A stretch of 64,000 nt of DNA from Lentimicrobiaceae bacterium (GTDB lineage: Bacteria; Bacteroidota; Bacteroidia; Bacteroidales; JAGONC01), in contig JAGONC010000008.1 in NCBI GenBank assembly GCA_017993235.1, positions 1 through 64,000 on the forward strand. The letters run 5' to 3'. The notes below the pieces were generated by a model. It had not been told where the DNA came from. It saw only the letters and a list, made by a program, of their open reading frames with translations, and made no database searches. Position 1 is the stretch's first letter, and each line of letters opens with the position of its first letter. Shown piece after piece: positions 18,401 to 26,934 of the stretch. The translations under genes were made by a program, and so were the position numbers.

Positions 18401-19873
18401 TCAGTTTTGGTTGGGTGAACGGGTTAAAAAGATCTCCTCCATGGTTTGCCGGTCATCGAAAGGATATTTGATTCCCTTGATTTCCTGGTATGTCTCATGC
18501 CCTTTCCCTGCCACCAGGATCATATCGCCCGGTCTGGCCATCATGGAGGCTGTCCTGAGGGCTTCCTTACGATTGGTGATCACCACCACTTTTCTTTTCA
18601 TGCGTACTTCCACTCCCTCCAGCATCTGCCGGATGATCTCTTCCGGGTCTTCAGAACGGGGATTATCCGAAGTAAGGATCACCCTGTCGCTCTTTTCGGC
18701 AGCAATCCGTCCCATTTCCGGCCGTTTTGCTGTATCACGGTCACCACCTGCACCAACTACCGTTATCAGTTTATGGTCGCCCGTACGGATTGCCTGCAGT
18801 GTCTTCAAAACATTCAGCAGAGCATCCGGCGTATGCGCATAATCGATGATGGCTGTCACCTGATCAGGACTACTTATCATATCAAACCGTCCGGTAACCG
18901 GAGCGGCATTGCTTAAGGCTGTCAGGACATCGGGTGGATTCTCTCCTGACAGAACCGCTGCACCGAACACAGCCAGAATGTTATAGGCGTTGAATTCACC
19001 GATGAGCCGGAACCAGACACGTTGCAGCTCAATATCGAGCTGGAGCCCCTCCAGCCTGTTTTCGATCACCTTGCAGCGAAAATCAGCCCGGTGCCTGAGC
19101 GCATAGGTGAAACACTGCGCACGGGTGTTCTGAATCATGACCGGACCATTCCTGTCGTCCAGGTTCGTCAGGGCAAAAGCATCTTCAGGGAGTTCATCAA
19201 AGAACTTCTTTTTGGTCAGCAGGTATTCCCGAAAGGTCTTATGGTAGTCAAGATGATCATGGGTGAGGTTGGTGAAGATTCCGCCGGTAAAGGTCAGTCC
19301 CGCAATTCGTCCCTGGCAGATGCCGTGCGAGCTGACTTCCATAAAGCAATAGGTGCATTTTTCCTTAACCATTTTCGCCAGGAGCTGATTCAGGTGAATG
19401 GCATCCAGGGTTGTATGCGATGTGGGTATGACCTGATCGTTTATCTGGTTCTGGATGGTCGACAGCAGACCCGCACCCTTACCCAGAGCCCTGACCACCT
19501 GGAAAAGAAGGGTGGCGATAGTCGTCTTGCCATTGGTTCCCGTTACCCCAATCAGCTGAAGCTGACGCGATGGATTGCCGTACAGGTTGGATGCTGATAC
19601 CCCAAGCGCATGGGAACTATCGTTAACCTGGACGTAGAAGACCTGCGGTTGTGGATGGCTGGGAGGATCTTCACACAGGATCACCGAGGCTCCTTTCTCG
19701 ATGGCGGCGTCAATAAAGGCATGCCCATCCACCACGCTGCCCCTGACTGCCACGAACACGCAGTCGCTGATGACCATCCGGCTGTCAAAATGGACGGTGC
19801 TCACTTCCTTCGGTGGAGCCCCGACTTTGCGCAGGATCGTCAGTCCGGTCAATATATCATCCAGTGGTATCAT
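18401..19873 (-). CDS. murE: UDP-MurNAc-tripeptide ligase MurE, meso-DAP type (490 aa)
   Basis: Adds the third amino acid of the stem peptide. The ATP loop is [15 protein letters not shown] (~108). The DNPR motif ([10 protein letters not shown], ~410) is the hallmark of enzymes that use meso-diaminopimelate rather than lysine, so the cell wall is predicted to be meso-DAP type. It overlaps ftsI by 17 bp. Confidence 0.97.
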   Translation of the reverse strand: MIPLDDILTGLTILRKVGAPPKEVSTVHFDSRMVISDCVFVAVRGSVVDGHAFIDAAIEKGASVILCEDPPSHPQPQVFYVQVNDSSHALGVSASNLYGNPSRQLQLIGVTGTNGKTTIATLLFQVVRALGKGAGLLSTIQNQINDQVIPTSHTTLDAIHLNQLLAKMVKEKCTYCFMEVSSHGICQGRIAGLTFTGGIFTNLTHDHLDYHKTFREYLLTKKKFFDELPEDAFALTNLDDRNGPVMIQNTRAQCFTYALRHRADFRCKVIENRLEGLQLDIELQRVWFRLIGEFNAYNILAVFGAAVLSGENPPDVLTALSNAAPVTGRFDMISSPDQVTAIIDYAHTPDALLNVLKTLQAIRTGDHKLITVVGAGGDRDTAKRPEMGRIAAEKSDRVILTSDNPRSEDPEEIIRQMLEGVEVRMKRKVVVITNRKEALRTASMMARPGDMILVAGKGHETYQEIKGIKYPFDDRQTMEEIFLTRSPNQN

Positions 19874-21998
19874 TCTCCGGTGGCAGGTTTTGGTTGGGTG
19901 ACAGGGTCAGGATAATGGCTTCACCTTGCAGAAGACGTGATCCGGGTGGCAGGGACTGGTTGGTAACCTTTCCCTTTCCCAGGATACAGGGCTTCATGCC
20001 CAGGCTTTCGATCAGGAAAACGGCATCCCTTGCGCCCATTCCCCTGAAATCGGGTACAGCGGTATCAGTTACGGCAATACCCTGGTAATGCATGCGGTTT
20101 TTCTCCCGGTAGACCATGGCCCACGCAGTATCAAATCCTGCGGGCACGGCTTTCTGATCAAGAGTTGCGAAAATTGTTTTTAAATCCGGCTGATAACCCC
20201 TGACCGTATCAGGCAGCATGATCGTATCTTTTGCAAATTCTTTCCCGACCCGGACAGCCAGCTGGGTTGCATATACTTTGTCGGCGATCTCGCGAAATAC
20301 GGGAGCGGCTATCTGGCTTCCGTAATAAACGCCCTTTGATGGATTGGTAACGACAACAATACACGAGTAGACCGGATCTTCCGCAGGAAAGTAGCCGACA
20401 AACGTCGCCTTGTAGTTTTTCTTGTTGTACCCCGCATCGTTATCCGCTATCTGTGCCGTCCCGGTTTTCCCGGCAATCCTGTAGGGCGCGTCGTTCAAAC
20501 TCTTGCCTGTTCCGTTTTCCACCACTCCCTCCAGCAGGGTTCTCAGATCATGGATGGTCTTTTGCGAACAAATTGAATGATTCAGGACAACGGGTTCAAA
20601 GGACTGGACCGTTTTTCCTGATCTTCTGATTTCCTGGACGAAGGCAGGCCTTAACATTTTCCCGTTATTTGCCACGGCATTGTACAGCGTCAGGATCTGC
20701 AGGGGTGAGAGCTTCACCTCGTATCCCACCGACATCCAGGGCAGGGTGACCCTGGACCAGGAGGGAGAACCGGGATTTTTGATCAGCGGGGACGCTTCAC
20801 CGGCAAGCTCAATTCCCAGCGGTTTGTTCAATCCGATCGCGTAGAGTCTGTCAGTGAACTGGCCGGGATTACCCTGATATGCGTCCCAGATGATTTTGGA
20901 TATGCCCACATTCGACGAGTGTTCGAAGGCCTCTCTCACGGTAATGGATCCGTCGCCAATAGGGTGGACATCCCGCATGGTTCGGTTGGCATACTGAATG
21001 CTCCCATTCCCGGTGTAGACCGTATTGGACAGGTTGACTTTCTGATCATCCAGAACCGCCAGCATACTGGCCAGTTTGAACACCGAGCCCGGTTCGGCTC
21101 CCTCCGCGATCGCATAGTTGTAATCTTCCTCGTAGCTTCCTGCCTGATTCCTTCCCAGATTGGCGATCGCCCTGACATATCCTGTCCGGACTTCCATCAG
21201 GACCGCACAGCCATGTTCGGCTTCATGGTCGGTCAACTGTTTCAGCAGCGCATGCTCGGTCACATCCTGCAGCACAATATCCAGCGTGGTGATGAGGTCG
21301 TCGCCGTGTTGCGGTTCCAGATCGTACTCTTCGCTGACAGGAACCCAGATGCCGCTGGCGATCTTCTTCACGAGCCGCTGTCCACCCGTCCCCTGCAGCT
21401 GTTTATTATAGGCACCCTCGAGGCCTACATAGGCTTTGGCTTCTTCCGAATGATAGCCGATCGTACGGGATGCCAGGAAATCGTATGGCATTTCCCTGCG
21501 CGTGTGCTCCTCAACGATCAGCCCGCCTCCATACCTGCCCAGCCTGAAAATGGGAAAACGGCGGACCTTATTGAGCTCCTCGTACGTAATTTTTCTTTTC
21601 AGAAGGTAGTAACGGTTACCTGACTCCCGGGCATTTTTCATCTCTTTCAGGTACTCGAATCGGGTTCTGTCTTTGAACAGATCGGAGAGGTACCAGGCAA
21701 GGGAGTCGACATGGGCATAGAAATAGTCATCACTGATCTCCGTAGAAGCTGCATCCATCCGAAGATCAAAAATTGGGATGGAGGAAACCAGGATATTGCC
21801 CTGGCAGTCATAGATGTTTCCCCGCTGGGCTTCTACACTTTCAAAACGGACTTTTTCTTCGATGGCCTTCTCTTTCCATTCCTTGCCCTGCGGAAACTGA
21901 ATGACGATCACCCGGGCGATTATGGCCAGGGCGATGATGAAAACCAGCGCATACAGCAGGATGACCCGCCACAGGATATCTTTTTTAATGTCACTCAT
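19857..21998 (-). CDS. ftsI: Division transpeptidase FtsI / PBP3 with PASTA domain (713 aa)
   Basis: Septal peptidoglycan transpeptidase. One membrane helix lies near residues 10-30 (VILLYALVFIIALAIIARVI), then a dimerisation domain. The catalytic domain has the active-site Ser in GSVFKLAS, SSN and KTGTAQ. A C-terminal PASTA module starts at VPDFRGMGARDAVFL. The start is ATG 21998, overlapping the ftsL stop by 8 bp; a longer frame upstream runs inside ftsL. Confidence 0.96.
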   Translation of the reverse strand: MSDIKKDILWRVILLYALVFIIALAIIARVIVIQFPQGKEWKEKAIEEKVRFESVEAQRGNIYDCQGNILVSSIPIFDLRMDAASTEISDDYFYAHVDSLAWYLSDLFKDRTRFEYLKEMKNARESGNRYYLLKRKITYEELNKVRRFPIFRLGRYGGGLIVEEHTRREMPYDFLASRTIGYHSEEAKAYVGLEGAYNKQLQGTGGQRLVKKIASGIWVPVSEEYDLEPQHGDDLITTLDIVLQDVTEHALLKQLTDHEAEHGCAVLMEVRTGYVRAIANLGRNQAGSYEEDYNYAIAEGAEPGSVFKLASMLAVLDDQKVNLSNTVYTGNGSIQYANRTMRDVHPIGDGSITVREAFEHSSNVGISKIIWDAYQGNPGQFTDRLYAIGLNKPLGIELAGEASPLIKNPGSPSWSRVTLPWMSVGYEVKLSPLQILTLYNAVANNGKMLRPAFVQEIRRSGKTVQSFEPVVLNHSICSQKTIHDLRTLLEGVVENGTGKSLNDAPYRIAGKTGTAQIADNDAGYNKKNYKATFVGYFPAEDPVYSCIVVVTNPSKGVYYGSQIAAPVFREIADKVYATQLAVRVGKEFAKDTIMLPDTVRGYQPDLKTIFATLDQKAVPAGFDTAWAMVYREKNRMHYQGIAVTDTAVPDFRGMGARDAVFLIESLGMKPCILGKGKVTNQSLPPGSRLLQGEAIILTLSPNQNLPPENDTTG

Positions 21999-22410
21999 GG
22001 GTAGTAGGGACTTGGAGGGTACGATCAGGCGATGCAAGCTTTATGGGTGGAACGGTGGTTTCCCTCAGACCGGTTTCTTTCAGTCTCAGCGCGACTGTTG
22101 ACTGACGACCCACTGACATCAGTTCCGATTTACTGGTGATATAATGGTACCGGAGCTCGTTCATCTGGTTTTTCAACGCATTGATCTCGAACCATGTCTT
22201 TTCTGCCCTGTACGACAATGCAACCTGAACGATGGCCAGGAACATCAGGTAAAGGACGAAGGGGATCAACCGGATCACTTTTTCACGGGTAAGGAATGAA
22301 CCATCCAGGATGGTATGTGCCGTCCTGCTGATCCTGTGCCGCTTCTTTCGCTTATTGTTCTCCGATGGATTCAGATCGGGTTGCGGATGTATGGAATCGT
22401 TATTATTCAT
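21991..22410 (-). CDS. ftsL: FtsL-like cell division protein (139 aa)
   Basis: Small bitopic protein: ~45 cytoplasmic residues rich in Asn/Lys/Arg, one helix (LIPFVLYLMFLAIVQVAL, ~46-64), then a coiled-coil-like stretch with NALKNQMNELRYHYITSKSEL. The name rests on position between rsmH and ftsI and on topology; sequence conservation is weak. It overlaps rsmH by 8 bp. Confidence 0.85.
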   Translation of the reverse strand: MNNNDSIHPQPDLNPSENNKRKKRHRISRTAHTILDGSFLTREKVIRLIPFVLYLMFLAIVQVALSYRAEKTWFEINALKNQMNELRYHYITSKSELMSVGRQSTVALRLKETGLRETTVPPIKLASPDRTLQVPTTHE

Positions 22411-23308
22411 TATTCAATACTTCGGCAATTCTGAGTTTCGCACTTCTTGACCTTGGATTTCTGCTGAGTTCCTCCTCTCCGGGAACAATGGGCTTGCGCG
22501 TGATCAACCTGAAAGGAGTTTTTGTCCGGCCGAAAAAGTCCTTATCCGCTTTTCCTTCCAGATTACCCGAACGCATAAAATTCTTTACGATCCTGTCTTC
22601 CAGCGAATGATAGGTAATGATCACCAGGCGGCCCCCGGGTTTCAGTACGCTCACCGATTGCTGCAACAATTCCCTGAGCGCTTCCAGTTCCTGGTTAACT
22701 TCAATGCGCAGAGCCTGGTAGACCTGTGCCAGGTAACGGTTTTCACCTCCTTTAGGCAGGCAGCCTGCGATGATCTGCTGCAAATGGTTCCCATCCGTAA
22801 TAGCGTTCATCCTTCGGTTCCGGACGATCAATCCCGTCAGCCGGGATGCATTGGGAACCTCTCCATAGTCTTTAAAGATCAATCGAAGCCGTTCTTCCGG
22901 ATATTCATTCAGGATGCGGAGCGCGGTCAGGCTCTTCTTTCTGTCCATGCGCAGGTCCAGGGTGCTGCCGAAGCGTGTGGAAAAGCCTCTCTCGGGCCTG
23001 TCCAGCTGATGGGATGACACACCCAGATCTGCCAGGATGCCCTCCACGGGAAGCACATGGTAGTATCGCAAAAACCGCTTCATGTACCGGAAATTATGAT
23101 TCAGCAACAATAAACGTGGATCGTCAATTCGGTTGTTCATGGCATCTGCATCCTGATCAAAAGCAATCAGCCTTCCGTTGCGCAGCTTCTCCAGGATCTT
23201 CCGGGCATGTCCGCCTCCTCCGTATGTCGCATCCACATAGACTGCGTCAGGTTGGATGGCCAGACCCTCAATGCTCTCCTTCAACAATACCGGTTCATGA
23301 TAAACCAT
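22403..23308 (-). CDS. rsmH: 16S rRNA m4C1402 methyltransferase RsmH (301 aa)
   Basis: SAM-dependent methyltransferase acting on 16S rRNA C1402. Diagnostic motifs are YHEPVLLKESIEGL at the N-terminus, VDATYGGGGHARKIL (SAM site), GILADLGVSSHQLD and GGRLVIITYHSLEDRIVKNF. It is the second gene of the dcw operon, 4 bp after mraZ. Confidence 0.97.
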   Translation of the reverse strand: MVYHEPVLLKESIEGLAIQPDAVYVDATYGGGGHARKILEKLRNGRLIAFDQDADAMNNRIDDPRLLLLNHNFRYMKRFLRYYHVLPVEGILADLGVSSHQLDRPERGFSTRFGSTLDLRMDRKKSLTALRILNEYPEERLRLIFKDYGEVPNASRLTGLIVRNRRMNAITDGNHLQQIIAGCLPKGGENRYLAQVYQALRIEVNQELEALRELLQQSVSVLKPGGRLVIITYHSLEDRIVKNFMRSGNLEGKADKDFFGRTKTPFRLITRKPIVPGEEELSRNPRSRSAKLRIAEVLNNE

Positions 23309-23312
23309 AATA

Positions 23313-23777
23313 TCATTGCTGCTGCTTGTCTTTATTTCCCATTACCTTTTTTGCCCTCTCCGAGAATGCTTCAGGAGGTTCATCCGTGAATAAATTGTTG
23401 TACCTTTCCTTATCCCATATCTCAAACCGGTCGGCATAGGCAAAAAGCACAATATCCTTTTCAATACCGGCATAGGCCAGCAGTTGCCGTGGCATCAGCA
23501 GCCTGCTGGCACTGTCCAGCTGAATTTCAATGGCCCCTCTCTGGAATGAACGGACGAAATTCCGGTCATCGGGTTCAAAAAAATTCAGATTGTTCAGGTT
23601 CTCTGTCAATTTATTCCATACATTTAGCGGAAAAACAGTGAGGCACCGCTCGAAGCCCCGGCAGATGATGAATTTGTCCTGAGCCTCAGGCGGTATTTGC
23701 CTCTTTAATGCAACAGGCATCAAAATGCGGCTTTTGGAATCCAGTAGGCATTCATATTCACCGAGAAGATAGGGCAT
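23313..23777 (-). CDS. mraZ: MraZ transcriptional regulator (154 aa)
   Basis: AbrB/MraZ-fold DNA-binding protein with the two repeated halves expected: GEYECLLDSKSRILMPVAL and GAIEIQLDSASRLLMPRQL. MraZ represses its own dcw operon in E. coli and binds tandem short boxes in several phyla. Here four such boxes lie 39-74 bp upstream of the start codon. Confidence 0.95.
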   Translation of the reverse strand: MPYLLGEYECLLDSKSRILMPVALKRQIPPEAQDKFIICRGFERCLTVFPLNVWNKLTENLNNLNFFEPDDRNFVRSFQRGAIEIQLDSASRLLMPRQLLAYAGIEKDIVLFAYADRFEIWDKERYNNLFTDEPPEAFSERAKKVMGNKDKQQQ

Positions 23778-23799
23778 CGTTTTGGGCTGATTTTGGATG

Positions 23800-23807
23800 T
23801 AAATATA
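23800..23807 (-). promoter_or_regulatory. Possible -7 element of the dcw operon
   Basis: TATATTTA on the minus strand matches TAnnTTTG at seven of eight positions. It lies 22 bp before the mraZ ATG, and the MraZ boxes begin 8 bp upstream of it. Confidence 0.35.
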
Positions 23808-23815
23808 GCAAGAAA

Positions 23816-23851
23816 CTACACGATTCTACACTTTTCTACACTTTTTCACAC
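23816..23851 (-). promoter_or_regulatory. Four tandem MraZ-type operator boxes
   Basis: On the minus strand GTGTGA, GTGTAG, GTGTAG, GTGTAG recur at exactly 10-bp spacing (starting at 23851, 23841, 23831, 23821), each in the context AAAGTGT or ATCGTGT. This matches the AAAGTGK-type tandem boxes reported for MraZ and places all repeats on one DNA face, just upstream of the likely -7 box. Autoregulation of the dcw operon follows by inference. A 9-bp inverted repeat (CAAAAAGTT/AACTTTTTG, 23851-23870) directly abuts the boxes. Confidence 0.7.
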
Positions 23852-23986
23852 AAAAAGTTTCAACTTTTTGTTAATATCTTTCTAATAATTTTTTAAAAAC
23901 TTTATTATCAGTGGATTAAACCCTGGCTGTCTGTGCAGATACCATCGTTCAGCCACCGCCATTGCCCCTTTTTCTTAAATTTTCTC

Positions 23987-24018
23987 TTCGATCATCAATG
24001 GATTGTTGGTTATCTTTG
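23987..24018 (+). promoter_or_regulatory. Bacteroidota promoter of glsA-glsB-engB
   Basis: TTCG (23987-23990), 20-bp spacer, TATCTTTG (24011-24018). The -7 box is exact and the -33 has three of four bases. Transcription would begin about 25 nt before ATG 24051. Confidence 0.65.
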
Positions 24019-24050
24019 TATTGAAATTCCCATGTAATAAAGGACTCCGG

Positions 24051-25013
24051 ATGATCAATGAACTTTCGGACATAAGCCAGGAACAACCGCATAAGAAATT
24101 TCTTGATCTGGAAAAGATCATTGCCAGCAAGAATCCATTCCTGCTTAAAATCCTTCCCGGCTTTCTGCTGAGGTACGTCAAACGGATCGTTCATGTGGAT
24201 GAACTCAACGATTTTATCTCCACAAATGAGCACCTGCACGGACTAGATTTCGTGAAAGCCATCCTGGATGAATTCAGATCCGTCGTCGTCGTGGAAGGTT
24301 ATGAGAACCTGCCGGTGAATGATCGCTTCGTCATCGTCGCCAATCATCCTCTGGGGGGCCTCGACGGCATTGCGCTGTTCAGTGTGATCGGTAAGGTCCG
24401 CAAAGACGTTATCTTTCCGGTGAACGATCTGCTGCTGAACATACCGAACCTGCGGGAATTGTTCATCCCCATCAATAAACATGGGAAGAATACAGAGAAT
24501 ATTCAGCTTTTCGAGGATACCTTTGCTTCTGATGTGGCGTTACTCTACTTCCCGGCCGGCCTCTGTTCCCGTAAACAGTCGGGAAGGATCGTCGATGTGG
24601 AATGGAAGAAAACATTCGTAGCGAAGTCCAGGAAACATAAGCGGTATGTAGTTCCTGTCCATATTGACGGCCGCAACTCCAATTTTTTCTATAACCTGTC
24701 TGTCTGGCGGAAACGCCTGGGAATCAAAGCCAATATCGAAATGTTTTACCTTGTGGATGAAATACTGAAGCAACGCGATAAAACCCTGACCTTTCGGATC
24801 GGTAAACCCATTTCCTGGGAGGTTTTTGATAAACGCCATTCGGACAGGGACTGGGCTGCACTGATGAAAGAAAAGGTCTATGCGCTGGGAAGAGGTGTTC
24901 CAGGACCCATCGAATTCAATGGCGGTGAAGAGGATTTCCAGACCCTGTCGCAACACCGTACCATCTACGGTGAACATACATCTACACGTGAAGACCATGC
25001 AAAAGATCATTGA
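24051..25013 (+). CDS. glsA: GlsA-like O-acyltransferase (320 aa)
   Basis: PlsC-superfamily acyltransferase. The catalytic NHxxxxD motif is visible as ANHPLGGLDGIALF (~95-108). Together with its neighbour it resembles Bacteroides GlsA, which adds the second fatty acid to acyl-glycine in glycine-lipid synthesis. Older annotations call it hemolysin. ATG 24051 gives MINELSDISQ; upstream in-frame codons overlap the promoter. It overlaps glsB by 17 bp. Confidence 0.8.
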   Translation: MINELSDISQEQPHKKFLDLEKIIASKNPFLLKILPGFLLRYVKRIVHVDELNDFISTNEHLHGLDFVKAILDEFRSVVVVEGYENLPVNDRFVIVANHPLGGLDGIALFSVIGKVRKDVIFPVNDLLLNIPNLRELFIPINKHGKNTENIQLFEDTFASDVALLYFPAGLCSRKQSGRIVDVEWKKTFVAKSRKHKRYVVPVHIDGRNSNFFYNLSVWRKRLGIKANIEMFYLVDEILKQRDKTLTFRIGKPISWEVFDKRHSDRDWAALMKEKVYALGRGVPGPIEFNGGEEDFQTLSQHRTIYGEHTSTREDHAKDH

Positions 25014-25947
25014 TCCCGTTGATCCCGAACGGATCCGCGCTGAACTGACCGCCGATAAATTTGTCCGCGATACCAACAACGGGCATAAACAGATTTTTAT
25101 CGTTACCTATCAGGATTCACCGTATACCATGCTCGAGCTGGGCCGGCTCAGGGAAGTCAGTTTCCGTGATGCGGGCGGGGGAACCGGAAAGGAGACCGAC
25201 ATTGATGAGTTTGATACCGATCCCATTGCTCCCTTTAAACAACTGATCGTATGGAGTCCTCAGGATAAAGCCATCGTCGGGGGGTATCGCTACCTGGAAG
25301 GAAGCCAGATTCGGAAAACACCTGAAGGTAATTTCTATACTCCGACAGCGCAGCTGTTCCGCCTCTCGGATGCGTTCATTAACGATTATCTGCCCTTTAC
25401 CATTGAACTGGGACGTTCGTTTGTCCAGCCTGAATATCAGCCCATATACAATATCCGAACAGGGATCTATTCACTGGATAATCTTTGGGATGGATTGGGT
25501 GCCCTGACCATCGATCATCCTGAGGTCAGGTATTTCTTCGGCAAGATCACCATGTATCCCAGGTTCAATATCCGGGCAAGGGATATGATCCTGTTCTTTT
25601 TACACAAATATTTTCCCGATCCTGACGAACTGGTCAGGCCGTTTGAACCATTGTCCTTCATGACGGATTCAGGGGAGCTGGAACAAATCCTTTGCGGCCA
25701 AAATTATGCAGAGGACTATCGCATCCTGATGAAAAATGTACGGATCCTCAACGAAAGCATCCCCCCGCTGGTGAATGCCTATATGAACCTTTCTGCCACA
25801 ATGAGGATGTTTGGTACATGCATCAACCAGCATTTTGGAATGGTGGAGGAGTCGGGAATCCTGATGACCATTGAGGATATCTATGATATCAAGAAGGACA
25901 GGCATGTGTCTTCCTATAAAAAGAATAACAAGGAGCTAACCAGGTGA
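24997..25947 (+). CDS. glsB: GlsB-like N-acyltransferase (316 aa)
   Basis: GNAT-fold acyltransferase of the OlsB/GlsB type, expected to attach a 3-hydroxy fatty acid to the amino group of glycine. Conserved stretches are LGRLREVSFRDAGGGTGKE, the FDTDPIAPFKQLIVW region and IELGRSFVQPEYQP. In Bacteroides thetaiotaomicron glsB and glsA are adjacent and both needed for glycine lipids. The ATG at 24997 lies inside the end of glsA, so translation is probably coupled. Confidence 0.82.
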   Translation: MQKIIDPVDPERIRAELTADKFVRDTNNGHKQIFIVTYQDSPYTMLELGRLREVSFRDAGGGTGKETDIDEFDTDPIAPFKQLIVWSPQDKAIVGGYRYLEGSQIRKTPEGNFYTPTAQLFRLSDAFINDYLPFTIELGRSFVQPEYQPIYNIRTGIYSLDNLWDGLGALTIDHPEVRYFFGKITMYPRFNIRARDMILFFLHKYFPDPDELVRPFEPLSFMTDSGELEQILCGQNYAEDYRILMKNVRILNESIPPLVNAYMNLSATMRMFGTCINQHFGMVEESGILMTIEDIYDIKKDRHVSSYKKNNKELTR

Positions 25948-26570
25948 TGATCATCCGTCAGGCGGTCTATGTTTCAAGCTGTGCGGCAGTTACATCCTGT
26001 CCGGCTCCTGATCGTCCGGAGTACGCTTTCCTGGGCCGGTCGAATGTGGGTAAGTCATCGCTGATCAATATGCTGACCGGACAGAAAAACCTGGCAAGGA
26101 TATCGTCACGGCCCGGAAAAACGCAAACCATACAGCATTATCTGATCAACGGGGAGTGGTACCTGGTGGATCTACCCGGAATCGGATATGCCCGGACGCC
26201 GCTGACCCTGCGCCGGAAATGGGAACAGATGATCGCCCGTTACCTTCTCAACCGAATCAGCCTCATGAATACGTTCCTCCTGGTGGATAGCCGCCTGGCA
26301 CCCCAGAAACTGGACCTGGAACTGGTCGACTGGTTCGGCGAAAATCAACTGCCCTTCACCATCCTTTTTACGAAAACGGATAAAACCACCCTGGCAAAGG
26401 GCATGTCAAATATCGAGGCGTTTCAAATGGAAATGAGCAAATCATGGGAGGAACTTCCTCAATGGATCCGGACTTCAGCACGGACACATAGCGGAAGGGA
26501 AGATATCCTCCGCATCATTGAAGAAACCAACCGGATCTTTCTTTGCGATAACCCATCAGGTATAAGGTAA
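25947..26570 (+). CDS. engB: Ribosome biogenesis GTPase EngB/YsxC (207 aa)
   Basis: Essential-type GTPase for 50S assembly. It has G1 GRSNVGKSSLIN, G2 SRPGKTQTI, G3 DLPGIGYA and G4 TKTDK. The ATG at 25947 shares its first base with the glsB stop (TGATG), so the start is ATG rather than the GTG at 25944. It is translationally coupled to the lipid genes. Confidence 0.95.
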   Translation: MIIRQAVYVSSCAAVTSCPAPDRPEYAFLGRSNVGKSSLINMLTGQKNLARISSRPGKTQTIQHYLINGEWYLVDLPGIGYARTPLTLRRKWEQMIARYLLNRISLMNTFLLVDSRLAPQKLDLELVDWFGENQLPFTILFTKTDKTTLAKGMSNIEAFQMEMSKSWEELPQWIRTSARTHSGREDILRIIEETNRIFLCDNPSGIR

Positions 26571-26579
26571 GAGGATACC

Positions 26580-26909
26580 CTATTTGAATTCCAGCAGGAT
26601 AAAATCCTTCGGAACCGTGTCGCCGGGTTTGACATTCACTTTTTTGACAATTCCTTCGCCGGGTGAAAGAATGTAATTATTCATCTTCATGGCCTCGAGG
26701 ATCATCAGGATGTCATTGGCCTTTACTTCGCTCCCGCTTTGCACGTTCACCTTGCGGATGGAGCCGGGGATGAACGACAGGATTTTTTTTGGATCGGAGG
26801 GTACGAATTTCTTTCGCGCAAGGAACTTACTGGTGAGCTGGGTACGATACTTAATGTTGTCGATCGTCAGGGATTTGAAATTATTCTCCGAATGGTTTAA
26901 CTTATTCAT
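26580..26909 (-). CDS. Biotin carboxyl carrier protein (109 aa or slightly longer)
   Basis: Carries the biotin of an acyl-CoA carboxylase or decarboxylase. The biotinylation motif EAMKMN is present (Lys ~78) with the lipoyl/biotin fold VQSGSEVKANDILMILEAMK and VKPGDTVPKDFILLEF. The start is uncertain: ATG 26909 gives MNKLNHSENN, while ATG 26954 would overlap the carboxyltransferase stop at 26935. A partner biotin carboxylase is not in the window. Confidence 0.85.
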   Translation of the reverse strand: MNKLNHSENNFKSLTIDNIKYRTQLTSKFLARKKFVPSDPKKILSFIPGSIRKVNVQSGSEVKANDILMILEAMKMNNYILSPGEGIVKKVNVKPGDTVPKDFILLEFK

Positions 26910-26934
26910 AGGCTTTTCGTTGGTGAGAGGTTGG

